In this document: in pieces, positions 25,245-33,608 of the stretch
How positions within the stretch are numbered: the first letter of the stretch is position 1
Layout of the letters: the number at the start of each line of letters is the position of its first letter
Notes under the pieces: generated by a model
Told to the model about the DNA's origin: nothing
The model's input: only the letters and a program-made list of their open reading frames with translations
Database searches by the model: none
Translations under genes and position numbers: made by a program
DNA from: Hoeflea sp038900095
Lineage (GTDB): Bacteria; Pseudomonadota; Alphaproteobacteria; Rhizobiales; Rhizobiaceae
Direction of reading: 5' to 3'
NCBI RefSeq assembly: GCF_038900095.1
Contig: NZ_JBBMQQ010000013.1
Location: 41,543 to 105,542 of the forward strand
DNA length: 64,000 bases

Positions 25245-26537
25245 TCAGTCGTCTTCGTCGACCACGCGCAGTTTGAGTGTCGTGGAGCGCGGTTCGAATT
25301 TCGGGCTTTCGCGCGGTGTGGAGGTGTCAGCCCGGTTCGCTCCGGATGCCGGAGCTGCAGCGGCGTCCTCGCTCAGTTGCGCGAATTCCAGCGCCTCGAT
25401 CTTTGCCCCGCGCTTGGTCAGCTTGTCCGATGAGGTCAGGATCAGGTCCACGTCCTTCTGCGCCATGGAGAAATGCGACTGCAGCTTGCGCACCCTGTCA
25501 TCAAGCCGCGAGACATCCTCCATCATCCGCACCACTTCGCCCTGGATCAGGTGTGCCTGTTCGCGCATCCGCGCATCCTTGAGCAGCGCCTGGATCACCT
25601 GGATCGACAGCATCAGCAGTGATGGCGAAACGATCACCACCCGTGACCGCTGCGCCTTGTGAACAATGGCCTCGAATTTCTCGTGGATCTCGGCGAAGAT
25701 CGATTCCGATGGCACGAACAGAAACGCCGTGTCCTGGGTTTCGCCGGCAATCAGGTACTTGTCGGAAATATCGCGGATATGAACCTCGATGTCCCGGCGG
25801 AAGCGCTGCTGCGCACTTTGCGCCGCCTGCTCGCCGCTGCCTTCGGTTTCCGCCTCGCGCATGGCGTTCCAGGCTTCCAGTGGAAATTTTGCATCGATGA
25901 CGAGGTCCGGCGCGCCGTTCGGCATGGCGATGGTGCAGTCGGGCCGCATGCCGTTCGACAAGGTCGGCTGGAACCGGAAGGCCCCCATCGGCAGCCCGTC
26001 CTTGATGATGGTTTCCATCCGCGACTGGCCGAAGGCGCCGCGGGTCTGCTTGTTCGACAATATCGCCTGAAGCCCGACCACGTCGCGCGCCAGCGACTGG
26101 ATGTTGTTCTGTGCCGTATCGATCACCGCCAGCCGTTCCTGCAGCTTCGACAGGTTCTCGTGCGTCGACTTGGTCTGCTCGGTGATCGAGGTTCCCAGCC
26201 GCTGGGTCATGCCGTCGATACGCTGGCCGATCGACTGGTTGAGTTCGGCCTGGCGGGCGCCGAACAGCTCGGCCATCGTGCCCATGCGGCCCTGCATTTC
26301 CGCTTGCGCCTTGAGGATTTCGGCGAGCCGCGCTTCGGCCTGGGCCGCTCGAGCGGCGGCGTCGACTGCTGCGGCAGCCCGCCTTTGGCTGGCGCGTGTC
26401 AGGCTCAGGGCCACCCAGACGGCAAGCAGCAGCACCGCCGCAACGGCGGCGACGAGGCTTTCACCCAGCGTGACCATGTGGCCATTGAGCTCAAAAAGCG
26501 GGATTGAAAACAGTGCTGTGCCGGTCTGCATCGACAT
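25245..26537 (-). CDS. rmuC: DNA recombination protein RmuC homologue
   Basis: A 430-residue protein with an N-terminal transmembrane helix (about 24-46), a long coiled coil (about 50-150) and the RmuC nuclease-like domain: QTRGAFGQSRMETIIKDGLP, DLVIDAKFPLEAW and AFLFVPSESIFAEIHE. The D-x-K in IDAKFPLE is the expected PD-(D/E)XK-like site. RmuC limits inversions at short inverted repeats in E. coli, and the family turns up in phage restriction contexts too. It is divergent from def with 106 bp between, as often in Rhizobiales. Confidence 0.93.
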   Translation of the reverse strand: MSMQTGTALFSIPLFELNGHMVTLGESLVAAVAAVLLLAVWVALSLTRASQRRAAAAVDAAARAAQAEARLAEILKAQAEMQGRMGTMAELFGARQAELNQSIGQRIDGMTQRLGTSITEQTKSTHENLSKLQERLAVIDTAQNNIQSLARDVVGLQAILSNKQTRGAFGQSRMETIIKDGLPMGAFRFQPTLSNGMRPDCTIAMPNGAPDLVIDAKFPLEAWNAMREAETEGSGEQAAQSAQQRFRRDIEVHIRDISDKYLIAGETQDTAFLFVPSESIFAEIHEKFEAIVHKAQRSRVVIVSPSLLMLSIQVIQALLKDARMREQAHLIQGEVVRMMEDVSRLDDRVRKLQSHFSMAQKDVDLILTSSDKLTKRGAKIEALEFAQLSEDAAAAPASGANRADTSTPRESPKFEPRSTTLKLRVVDEDD

Positions 26538-26643
26538 GACCTAGCTGATTCTTGATCTTTTGTCAGATCAAAACAAGAACATTGTGTCCCGGTCACGCCT
26601 GGCACAGATTGACGCCGCGCGGTTCAATGACTATTTCACCGCC

Positions 26644-27162
26644 ATGACCATCAAGCCGATCATCTACTTGCCCGACCCCGTCCTCCGCCAGCAAAGCCTG
26701 GCCGTGGAGCGTGTCGATTCAGAAATGAACAGTTTCATCGATGACATGCTCGAGACCATGTACGACGCGCCCGGCATTGGCCTGGCGGCGATTCAGGTCG
26801 GCGTGCCGCGGCGGCTGTTGGTGATTGACATCGCCGGCAAGGACGAGGACCCCAATCCGCAGGTGTTTATCAATCCGGAGCTTTTGGCGACCGGAGATGA
26901 CACCAGTGTCTATGAAGAGGGATGCCTTTCGATTCCGGATTATTACGCCGAAGTCGAGCGGCCCGCGACGGTTACCGTCAAGCACCTTGGCCGCGACGGC
27001 AAGGAGCAGGTGACAGAGGCCGACGGCCTGCTCGCCACATGCCTGCAGCACGAGATGGACCACCTCAACGGTGTGCTGTTCATCGACCATATCTCCAAGC
27101 TCAAGCGGGACATGGTGGTGCGCAAATTCACCAAGCTGGCCAAGCAGCGCGTTACCGCCTGA
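26644..27162 (+). CDS. def: Peptide deformylase
   Basis: A 172-residue Fe/Zn hydrolase that removes the formyl group from nascent N-termini. All three motifs are present: GIGLAAIQVG, EEGCLSIP (metal-binding Cys) and QHEMDHLNG (two metal-binding His and catalytic Glu). The start at 26644 (MTIKPIIYLPDPVLRQ) matches the family; no strong ribosome-binding site precedes it. It heads a def-fmt-truA cluster, joining removal and addition of the formyl group. Confidence 0.96.
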   Translation: MTIKPIIYLPDPVLRQQSLAVERVDSEMNSFIDDMLETMYDAPGIGLAAIQVGVPRRLLVIDIAGKDEDPNPQVFINPELLATGDDTSVYEEGCLSIPDYYAEVERPATVTVKHLGRDGKEQVTEADGLLATCLQHEMDHLNGVLFIDHISKLKRDMVVRKFTKLAKQRVTA

Positions 27163-27228
27163 GGCCAGGCGCCGATTTTGCCGTTTGGCGGTCGTTCGCC
27201 TGCCGCGAATGTGTTTTGAGGAGCCGCC

Positions 27229-28167
27229 ATGCGCATCATCTTCATGGGAACGCCGGATTATGCCGCGCCGACGCTTGAGGCGTTGCACGCGGCTGGCCAC
27301 GAAATCGTCGCGGTCTATTCGCAACCGCCGCGTCCGGCCGGACGGCGCGGGCTGGAGGTGCTGCCGTCACCGGTTCACCGCACCGCCGAGCGGCTGGGCC
27401 TGAAGGTCTTCACCCCGAAAAGCCTCAAGAGCGAAGAGGAACAGGCGGCATTCCGGGCGCTTGACGCCGATGCGGCCGTCGTTGTCGCCTATGGTCTGAT
27501 CCTGCCCAAGGCAATCCTTGATGCGCCGCGGCTCGGTGCCTGGAACGGCCATGCCTCGCTGTTGCCGCGCTGGCGCGGTGCAGCGCCGATCCAGCGCGCC
27601 ATCATGGCCGGTGACACCAGGACCGGCGTGATGATCATGAAGATGGACGAGGGCCTCGACACCGGCCCGGCGGCGATGACCGAAACCGTCGCCATCACCC
27701 CCTCCATGACCACCGGCGAACTCCACGACAGGCTGGCCCGGTTGACGGCCGCGCTGATGGTCAAGGCCATGGCCAAGCTCGAGACCGAAGGTCTGCCGGT
27801 CACACCGCAATCAGCCGACGGCGTTACCTATGCGGCCAAGATCAACAAGGCCGAAACCAGGGTCGATTTCACCCTGGACGCCCAGCAGGTACATGACCAT
27901 GTGCGCGGACTGGCACCATCGCCCGGCGCCTGGTTCGAGCTTCAGGCCGGTGATCGTGCCGAGCGGGTCAAGCTGCTGGAAACCGCGCTGGCGGACACCG
28001 ATACGCATCAGGCAGCTCCCGGCACCGCGCTCGATGACGGGCTGACCATTGCCTGCGGCAAGGGTGCCGTCCGTCTGCTCACCTTGCAGAAAGCCGGCGG
28101 CAAGCCGCTTGCCGCCGGGGATTTCCTGCGCGGAACACCGGTTCCCGAAGGTACGGTGATCGGCTGA
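27229..28167 (+). CDS. fmt: Methionyl-tRNA formyltransferase
   Basis: A 312-residue enzyme that formylates Met-tRNAfMet using 10-formyltetrahydrofolate. The N-terminal formyltransferase fold has MRIIFMGTPDYAAPTLEAL and the catalytic block NGHASLLPRWRGAAPIQRAI with its Asn/His; the C-terminal tRNA-binding domain starts near residue 205. GAGGAG lies upstream of the ATG. The TGA overlaps the truA start by one base. A normal core gene in the def-fmt-truA cluster. Confidence 0.97.
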   Translation: MRIIFMGTPDYAAPTLEALHAAGHEIVAVYSQPPRPAGRRGLEVLPSPVHRTAERLGLKVFTPKSLKSEEEQAAFRALDADAAVVVAYGLILPKAILDAPRLGAWNGHASLLPRWRGAAPIQRAIMAGDTRTGVMIMKMDEGLDTGPAAMTETVAITPSMTTGELHDRLARLTAALMVKAMAKLETEGLPVTPQSADGVTYAAKINKAETRVDFTLDAQQVHDHVRGLAPSPGAWFELQAGDRAERVKLLETALADTDTHQAAPGTALDDGLTIACGKGAVRLLTLQKAGGKPLAAGDFLRGTPVPEGTVIG

Positions 28168-28931
28168 TGCCGCGCTACCGCCTCGACATCGAATATGACG
28201 GCACCGGTTATGCCGGCTGGCAGCGCCAGGATGAACACCCTTCGATTCAGCAGGCGATCGAGACCGCGATCCTCGGGTTTTGCGGCGAAACCGTCAGCAT
28301 TCGCGGCGCCGGCAGAACCGATGCCGGAGTGCACGCGCTGGGGCAGGTCGCGCACGTCGATCTCGAGAAGAACTGGCCCGACGACACGGTGCGCGATGCC
28401 ATCAACGCACATCTGCAAATGGCCAGGGAGCGGGTGGTCATCATTGCCGCCCGCCGGGTAGATGATGCGTTCGATGCCCGTTTCTCGGCACTGAAACGGC
28501 ATTATGTCTACCGCATCATCTGCCGCCGAGCGCCGTTGGTGATCGAGAAGAACCGGGCGCTGTGGTCGCCCAAGCCGCTCGATGTCGCTGCCATGCACGA
28601 AGCAGCGCAGCGGCTTGTCGGCAAGCACGATTTCACCACCTTTCGCTCGGTGCAGTGTCAGGCCAATTCGCCCGTGCGCAGCCTCGACCGGCTGGACGTG
28701 CGCAAGGGCAATGCGGAAGGGCTTGTCGAGATCCACGCCTCCGCACGCAGCTTCCTGCACAACCAGATCCGCTCCTTTGCCGGGACGCTGCGGCTGGTCG
28801 GAGAAGGTAAATGGTCGGCCGATGATGTCGAACTGGCGCTGGCCGCCCGTTCGCGCAAGGCCTGCGGACCGGTTGCAGCCCCCGAGGGGCTGTATTTCCG
28901 CGCCGTTGAATATCCCGATCCGGATAGCTGA
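28167..28931 (+). CDS. truA: tRNA pseudouridine(38-40) synthase TruA
   Basis: A 254-residue pseudouridine synthase that modifies U38-U40 in the tRNA anticodon arm. The catalytic aspartate is in IRGAGRTDAGVHALGQVAHVDL, and RRAPLVIEKNRALW plus SFLHNQIRSFAGTL are typical of TruA. The ATG shares its first base with the last base of the fmt stop codon, so translation is coupled. It is the last gene of the def-fmt-truA group. Confidence 0.97.
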   Translation: MPRYRLDIEYDGTGYAGWQRQDEHPSIQQAIETAILGFCGETVSIRGAGRTDAGVHALGQVAHVDLEKNWPDDTVRDAINAHLQMARERVVIIAARRVDDAFDARFSALKRHYVYRIICRRAPLVIEKNRALWSPKPLDVAAMHEAAQRLVGKHDFTTFRSVQCQANSPVRSLDRLDVRKGNAEGLVEIHASARSFLHNQIRSFAGTLRLVGEGKWSADDVELALAARSRKACGPVAAPEGLYFRAVEYPDPDS

Positions 28932-29279
28932 ATCCCGCACCCTATGCCTTGGCGGTTCGATCCATACCCGGCGCATTGCGGTGGCCGGGAAACAGCGGCT
29001 TCGTCACTGCGTTGCCAAAATCCCATCGGTGAAAACTGCCTAACCGTTGGTTACCGCACGTTCACCTTTTTCTTCTAATTTAGAAATATGTCAAATTTTC
29101 CCCTCAAACGAGCTTCATGTTCAGAATTGACTACAGGAGTCATGTTATTTTGGCGGCAGTTGGATCAATCGTCGTTTGAGTAACTGCAACCACGGGTCCG
29201 ATAGCGGCAACAGACGGGTAAGTGATAGATACCGTTCTGGATTCGTTGTTTTCATGGATCGAATCCAGGGGCGGGAATA
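28932..29279. other. Intergenic region before the GGDEF/EAL gene, with a 9-bp hairpin next to its start
   Basis: No gene was found. The central part (about 29040-29170) is AT-rich and probably carries the promoter. A perfect inverted repeat, CTGGATTCG at 29237-29245 and CGAATCCAG at 29260-29268 with a 14-base loop, ends just before the GGGGCGGG that precedes the TTG start at 29280. In mRNA it would abut the ribosome-binding region. Confidence 0.6.
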
Positions 29280-32200
29280 TTGGATCAAGTGAAACAGTCC
29301 TCCAGCGAGGACAAGCGCCTCAAGGCACTAAGGGACCTTCACGTTCTCGACACGGCACCCGAGCCCGAGTTCGAGGCTTTGGTTCGTGCAGCGGCACTTG
29401 TTTGCGGAACCCCGGTGTCACTGATCACCCTGGTCGAGCAGGACAGGCAATGGTTCAAGGCAAATTTTGGCCTTGATGGCATGTCTGAAACCCCCAGGGA
29501 TGTGTCTTTCTGCGCCCACGCCATTTATGGCGACGGTATCATGGAAGTCGAGGACGCCACCGCCGACCCCCGGTTTGCCGACAATCCGTTTGTAGCCCGG
29601 GATGCTGGTGTCCGGTTTTATGCCGGTGTACCGCTGGCGCTTTCCAGTGGTGAGAATGTCGGCACCCTGTGCGTGATCGATCGCAAGCCCGGCAAGCTTA
29701 CCGCGCAGCAGCGGGAGGTCCTGCAGCATCTCGCATTTGCAGCCGTGCGCTTGCTTGAAGTCAGGATTGCCCTCGACCGCGAACAGGAACTGCGGGGGCT
29801 CGAATCCAGGGCCACCTCTATTCTCGCAAACAGCGTCGATGCGATTGTCACCATAAGCCTGGATGAGCGGATCGAATTCTGGAACGCTTCCGCGGAAGAG
29901 CTGTTCGGCTACACGGCGCAGGAAGCCGTGGGCCAGCCTGTCAGCCTTATCATGGTGCCTGATGCCGGACCGGAGAAAGATCTTCCGCAGAATGGCGGCA
30001 ATGCCCTGCGCGAGACCTTCAGGCGCACGCGGGACGGCAGAAGTGTTCCAGTGTCGGTCTCGACCGGGCCTGTCTATTCGGCAACCGGAGAGGTGACCGG
30101 CCGGACCGAGATCATTCGCGACATTTCCGATAGCGTGGATACGCAGCGTATTTTGAGCGAACAGCGGCAACGTCTCGAAAACATACTCGACGGCACCAGC
30201 GCCGGAACCTGGGAATGGAATGTTCAGACCGGCGAGATCCGGTTGAATGAACGGTGGGCGGAGATCGTCGGCTATACGCTTGCCGAACTGCAACCGGTCT
30301 CGATCGACACATGGACGAGCATGGCGCATCCCGACGAACTGGAAGCCTCGCTTCGAGCGCTGCAACAGCATCTGGACGGCAAGACAGAGACCTTCCGGCA
30401 CGAAGCGCGAATTCGCCACAGGGATGGTCACTGGGTCTGGGTGCTTGATCGCGGCAAGGTGATGAGCTGGACCGAGGATGGCAAACCCGAATGGATGTTC
30501 GGTACCCACCTCGACATTTCCGTGCGGAAGCTTCGGGAAAACCAGTTGCACAAGAGCCAGATGTTTCTCGACAGGACCGGGCGCGTCGCCGGCGTCGGCG
30601 GCTGGGAACTCGATCTTGTCAGCAACGAAATCTTCTGGTCCGACGAAGTCTGCCGCATTCACGGTGTCGAACCCGGATATGTCCCGCAACTCGACGAAGC
30701 GGTAAAATTCTATGCCCCCGAGGCAAGGCCGGTTATTCAGGCTGCGGTTGGGAAGAGCATCGAGACCGGCGAGGGCTGGGACATCGAGTTGCCATTCATC
30801 CAGGCGGACGGAACCCGGATATGGGTTCGAACCGTCGGCTCCGCCGAGTTCGAGGATGGCATTGCCGTGCGCCTTACCGGCGCATTCCAGAACGTCACCG
30901 ATCGTGTGAAGCAGCAGCTTGCGCTGGAGGTGCTCAGTGACCGTCAGGCAGCGGCCACCGAAAACGGGCGGATCGGCATATGGGATGTCGATCTGGTTGC
31001 CGGGACCACGCATTATTCCGAAATGTGGTGCCGTATCCTTGGATACACGCGCGAGGAGATGGGGGATGCAATCGAGAGCTGGCTCAACCTTGTGCATCCT
31101 GATGACCGGGAGCGGGCAAAAAATGCCGACCTCGACCATATTGCCGGCAAGAAGCCATTCTTCGAAGAACAGTTCCGGATGCGCCACAAGGATGGCAGCT
31201 GGGTCTGGATTCTTGATCGCGGCCAAGTGATTGCCAGGGACGCGGATGGCAAACCGATACGCCTGATCGGCACCCACATCGACATAACCAGTCAGAAACA
31301 GGCAGAGCAGGAAAGGCTGCTGCTTGCCGAGAGGGTCACCATTGCCACCAACAGCGGCAACATCGGCATCTGGGAATTCGACCTCATCAGCAAGGAGATG
31401 AGCTGGGACCCCTCGATGTACAGCCTGTTCGGACTGGACGAGGCCGATCCCGCCCCGGTAATCGAGCTGTGGTTCAGGCACGTGCATGCCGATGACCGCG
31501 AGCGCATGGAAAACGCCGTCAGGCAGGTGATGGTCGACGGATCGCCGCTGGAAGAGGAATACCGCATTCTTCATTCCGACAGCTCCATCCATCACATCCG
31601 TGTCTCCGCAAAGGTGATTTCCGACCCGTCCGGCCGCGCGCTGAGGCTCATCGGTGCGGCCTGGGACATCACCCGGATGCGGAAAATGGCGCTGGAGCTC
31701 GAGGAGCAGCACGAATTGATGCGCGTCACGCTGCACTCCATCGGCGATGCGGTGATGACCACCGATGCAGACGGAATTGTGCAATGGCTCAACCCGGTCG
31801 CAGAGAGAATTACCGGATGGAGTGCCGATGAGGCGCAAGGCCAACCAAGTCACCGCATCTTCAATATTGTGCACGAGGAAACCCGCAGGGCCGCGCCGGA
31901 CCCGATAGCGGCATGCCTCGACAAGATCGAAGTCGTCGGACTGGATCATGATACCATGCTGGTCGCCCGCGACGGGCGGGAATTCAGCATCGAGGATTCG
32001 GCAGCCCCGATCCGCAATTCCGAAGGCGATATCCTCGGCGCGGTCCTGGTTTTCCACGATGTCAGCGAGCAGCGGCGGCTGTCGCGCGAGATGCATCACC
32101 GGGCGACGCATGACCCGCTTACCGGCCTGATCAACCGCGCCGAGTTTGACCGGCGGCTCACGGTGGCCTTCGAGAAGTCACAGCACGACGAGAGCCAGAA

Positions 32201-33368
32201 CGCCCTGCTTTACATTGACCTTGACCAGTTCAAGATCGTCAATGATTCCTGCGGGCATGCGGTTGGCGATTTGCTTCTCAAGCAGGTCACCAGGCTTCTT
32301 GCCGAATCGGTGCGATCCGGCGACACGCTTGCCCGGCTCGGCGGCGACGAGTTTGCCGTTCTGCTTGAGCGTTGCTCGACCGAAAATGCCCTCCGGATCG
32401 CGCAGAAGATGTGCGACCGGGTGAACGATTTCCGTTTCGTGCACGACGAAAAGCGCTTTCGCGTCGGCACCAGCATCGGGCTCGTTCCGGTCGATGGCTC
32501 CATGCCGAGCGTTGCCTCCATACTGCAGGCCGCTGACACCGCCTGTTACGCGGCAAAGGAAGCTGGACGCAACCGGGTCCAGGTCTGGGTCGACAGTGAC
32601 GAGGCACTGGCTGCGCGTTCGGGCGAAATGCGGTGGGCGTCGCGCATCGAGCAGGCGCTCGACGAAGACCGGTTCGTCCTCTACTTCCAGGACATACAAT
32701 CGCTCTCCGCTGCTGCAGGCGGCCGGCATTCCGAACTCCTGATCAGGATGCAGCACGAAGACGGCAGTATCATTCCGCCATCCGCCTTCCTGCCGTCCGC
32801 TGAAAGGTTCAACCTCGCATCCGGTATCGATCGCTGGGTGCTCTCCCGCGCAATCGACTGGATGAAGAACAGTGCGCAATCGCGGGAATTCGAAACCATA
32901 AGCATCAACCTGTCGGGGCAATCGGTCGGCGATCGCTCGTTCCATGCCCACGCCAATGACGTTCTGGAAAAGGCAGGCAAGGAGATCTGCGGCCGGATTT
33001 GCTTCGAGATTACCGAAACCGCCGCCATAACCAATCTTGCGGACGCGACCTCGTTCATCGAGCAGGTCAGAAGCAAGGGGGTTCGTGTTGCCCTCGACGA
33101 CTTCGGCGCCGGGGCTTCGTCTTTCGGATACCTCAAACGCTTTCCTGTCGATTATCTGAAGATCGATGGCCAGTTTGTCCGTGACCTGATCGACAATCCG
33201 CTCAACGATGTCACAGTCCGCTGCTTTGTCGATGTGGCCAGGGTTCTCGGTATCGGCACCGTCGCGGAATACGTGGGAAGCAGCGAAGTCATGGCAAAAC
33301 TCGCCGAGATCGGCGTGGATTTCGGCCAGGGATTCCACATCCACAAGCCCGAACCTCTGCCAGCATAA
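29280..33368 (+). CDS. GAF/multi-PAS diguanylate cyclase-phosphodiesterase
   Basis: A 1362-residue cytoplasmic signalling protein with no transmembrane segment. An N-terminal GAF domain (about 20-165) is followed by about six PAS/PAC units (about 175-930), including two near-duplicate PAC repeats HKDGSWVWILDRG and HRDGHWVWVLDRG. The GGDEF domain has intact GGDEF at 1021-1025 with an RSGD inhibitory-site motif at 1012-1015. The EAL domain reads ELLIR at 1152 in place of EAL, but keeps EITE (1243) and DDFG (1273), so phosphodiesterase activity is plausible. It would make or degrade cyclic di-GMP in response to redox, light or ligands. The TTG at 29280 or a GTG at 29289 is the start; both are weak, behind a hairpin. 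Confidence 0.9.
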   Translation: MDQVKQSSSEDKRLKALRDLHVLDTAPEPEFEALVRAAALVCGTPVSLITLVEQDRQWFKANFGLDGMSETPRDVSFCAHAIYGDGIMEVEDATADPRFADNPFVARDAGVRFYAGVPLALSSGENVGTLCVIDRKPGKLTAQQREVLQHLAFAAVRLLEVRIALDREQELRGLESRATSILANSVDAIVTISLDERIEFWNASAEELFGYTAQEAVGQPVSLIMVPDAGPEKDLPQNGGNALRETFRRTRDGRSVPVSVSTGPVYSATGEVTGRTEIIRDISDSVDTQRILSEQRQRLENILDGTSAGTWEWNVQTGEIRLNERWAEIVGYTLAELQPVSIDTWTSMAHPDELEASLRALQQHLDGKTETFRHEARIRHRDGHWVWVLDRGKVMSWTEDGKPEWMFGTHLDISVRKLRENQLHKSQMFLDRTGRVAGVGGWELDLVSNEIFWSDEVCRIHGVEPGYVPQLDEAVKFYAPEARPVIQAAVGKSIETGEGWDIELPFIQADGTRIWVRTVGSAEFEDGIAVRLTGAFQNVTDRVKQQLALEVLSDRQAAATENGRIGIWDVDLVAGTTHYSEMWCRILGYTREEMGDAIESWLNLVHPDDRERAKNADLDHIAGKKPFFEEQFRMRHKDGSWVWILDRGQVIARDADGKPIRLIGTHIDITSQKQAEQERLLLAERVTIATNSGNIGIWEFDLISKEMSWDPSMYSLFGLDEADPAPVIELWFRHVHADDRERMENAVRQVMVDGSPLEEEYRILHSDSSIHHIRVSAKVISDPSGRALRLIGAAWDITRMRKMALELEEQHELMRVTLHSIGDAVMTTDADGIVQWLNPVAERITGWSADEAQGQPSHRIFNIVHEETRRAAPDPIAACLDKIEVVGLDHDTMLVARDGREFSIEDSAAPIRNSEGDILGAVLVFHDVSEQRRLSREMHHRATHDPLTGLINRAEFDRRLTVAFEKSQHDESQNALLYIDLDQFKIVNDSCGHAVGDLLLKQVTRLLAESVRSGDTLARLGGDEFAVLLERCSTENALRIAQKMCDRVNDFRFVHDEKRFRVGTSIGLVPVDGSMPSVASILQAADTACYAAKEAGRNRVQVWVDSDEALAARSGEMRWASRIEQALDEDRFVLYFQDIQSLSAAAGGRHSELLIRMQHEDGSIIPPSAFLPSAERFNLASGIDRWVLSRAIDWMKNSAQSREFETISINLSGQSVGDRSFHAHANDVLEKAGKEICGRICFEITETAAITNLADATSFIEQVRSKGVRVALDDFGAGASSFGYLKRFPVDYLKIDGQFVRDLIDNPLNDVTVRCFVDVARVLGIGTVAEYVGSSEVMAKLAEIGVDFGQGFHIHKPEPLPA

Positions 33369-33608
33369 CAAGCCTGCCCTCCCTGAAAGGCACCAACATG
33401 GCCGTTTTCCGGAGGGTCTGCGCGGCCGCTATGGCAATTTGAGACAAATTTGATGCATCTGCGGTTGTTCTTAATGGAAAGGTAACGCAAAGCACCGAAA
33501 GCTTGCATGGCCAGTATCCACGTTTCCGTGGACCGCATGATGCCGTTACTGGACGTCTCTGATTGTTCGAGACATGTCGACATATATTCTCAAATTTCGG
33601 TATTGCTG

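Noticed and set aside
29418..32111. Open frame of 897 codons antisense to the PAS/GGDEF/EAL gene
   Set aside because: Low-complexity, His/Gly/Asp-rich translation without family resemblance, exactly opposite a clear gene; a GC-rich shadow.
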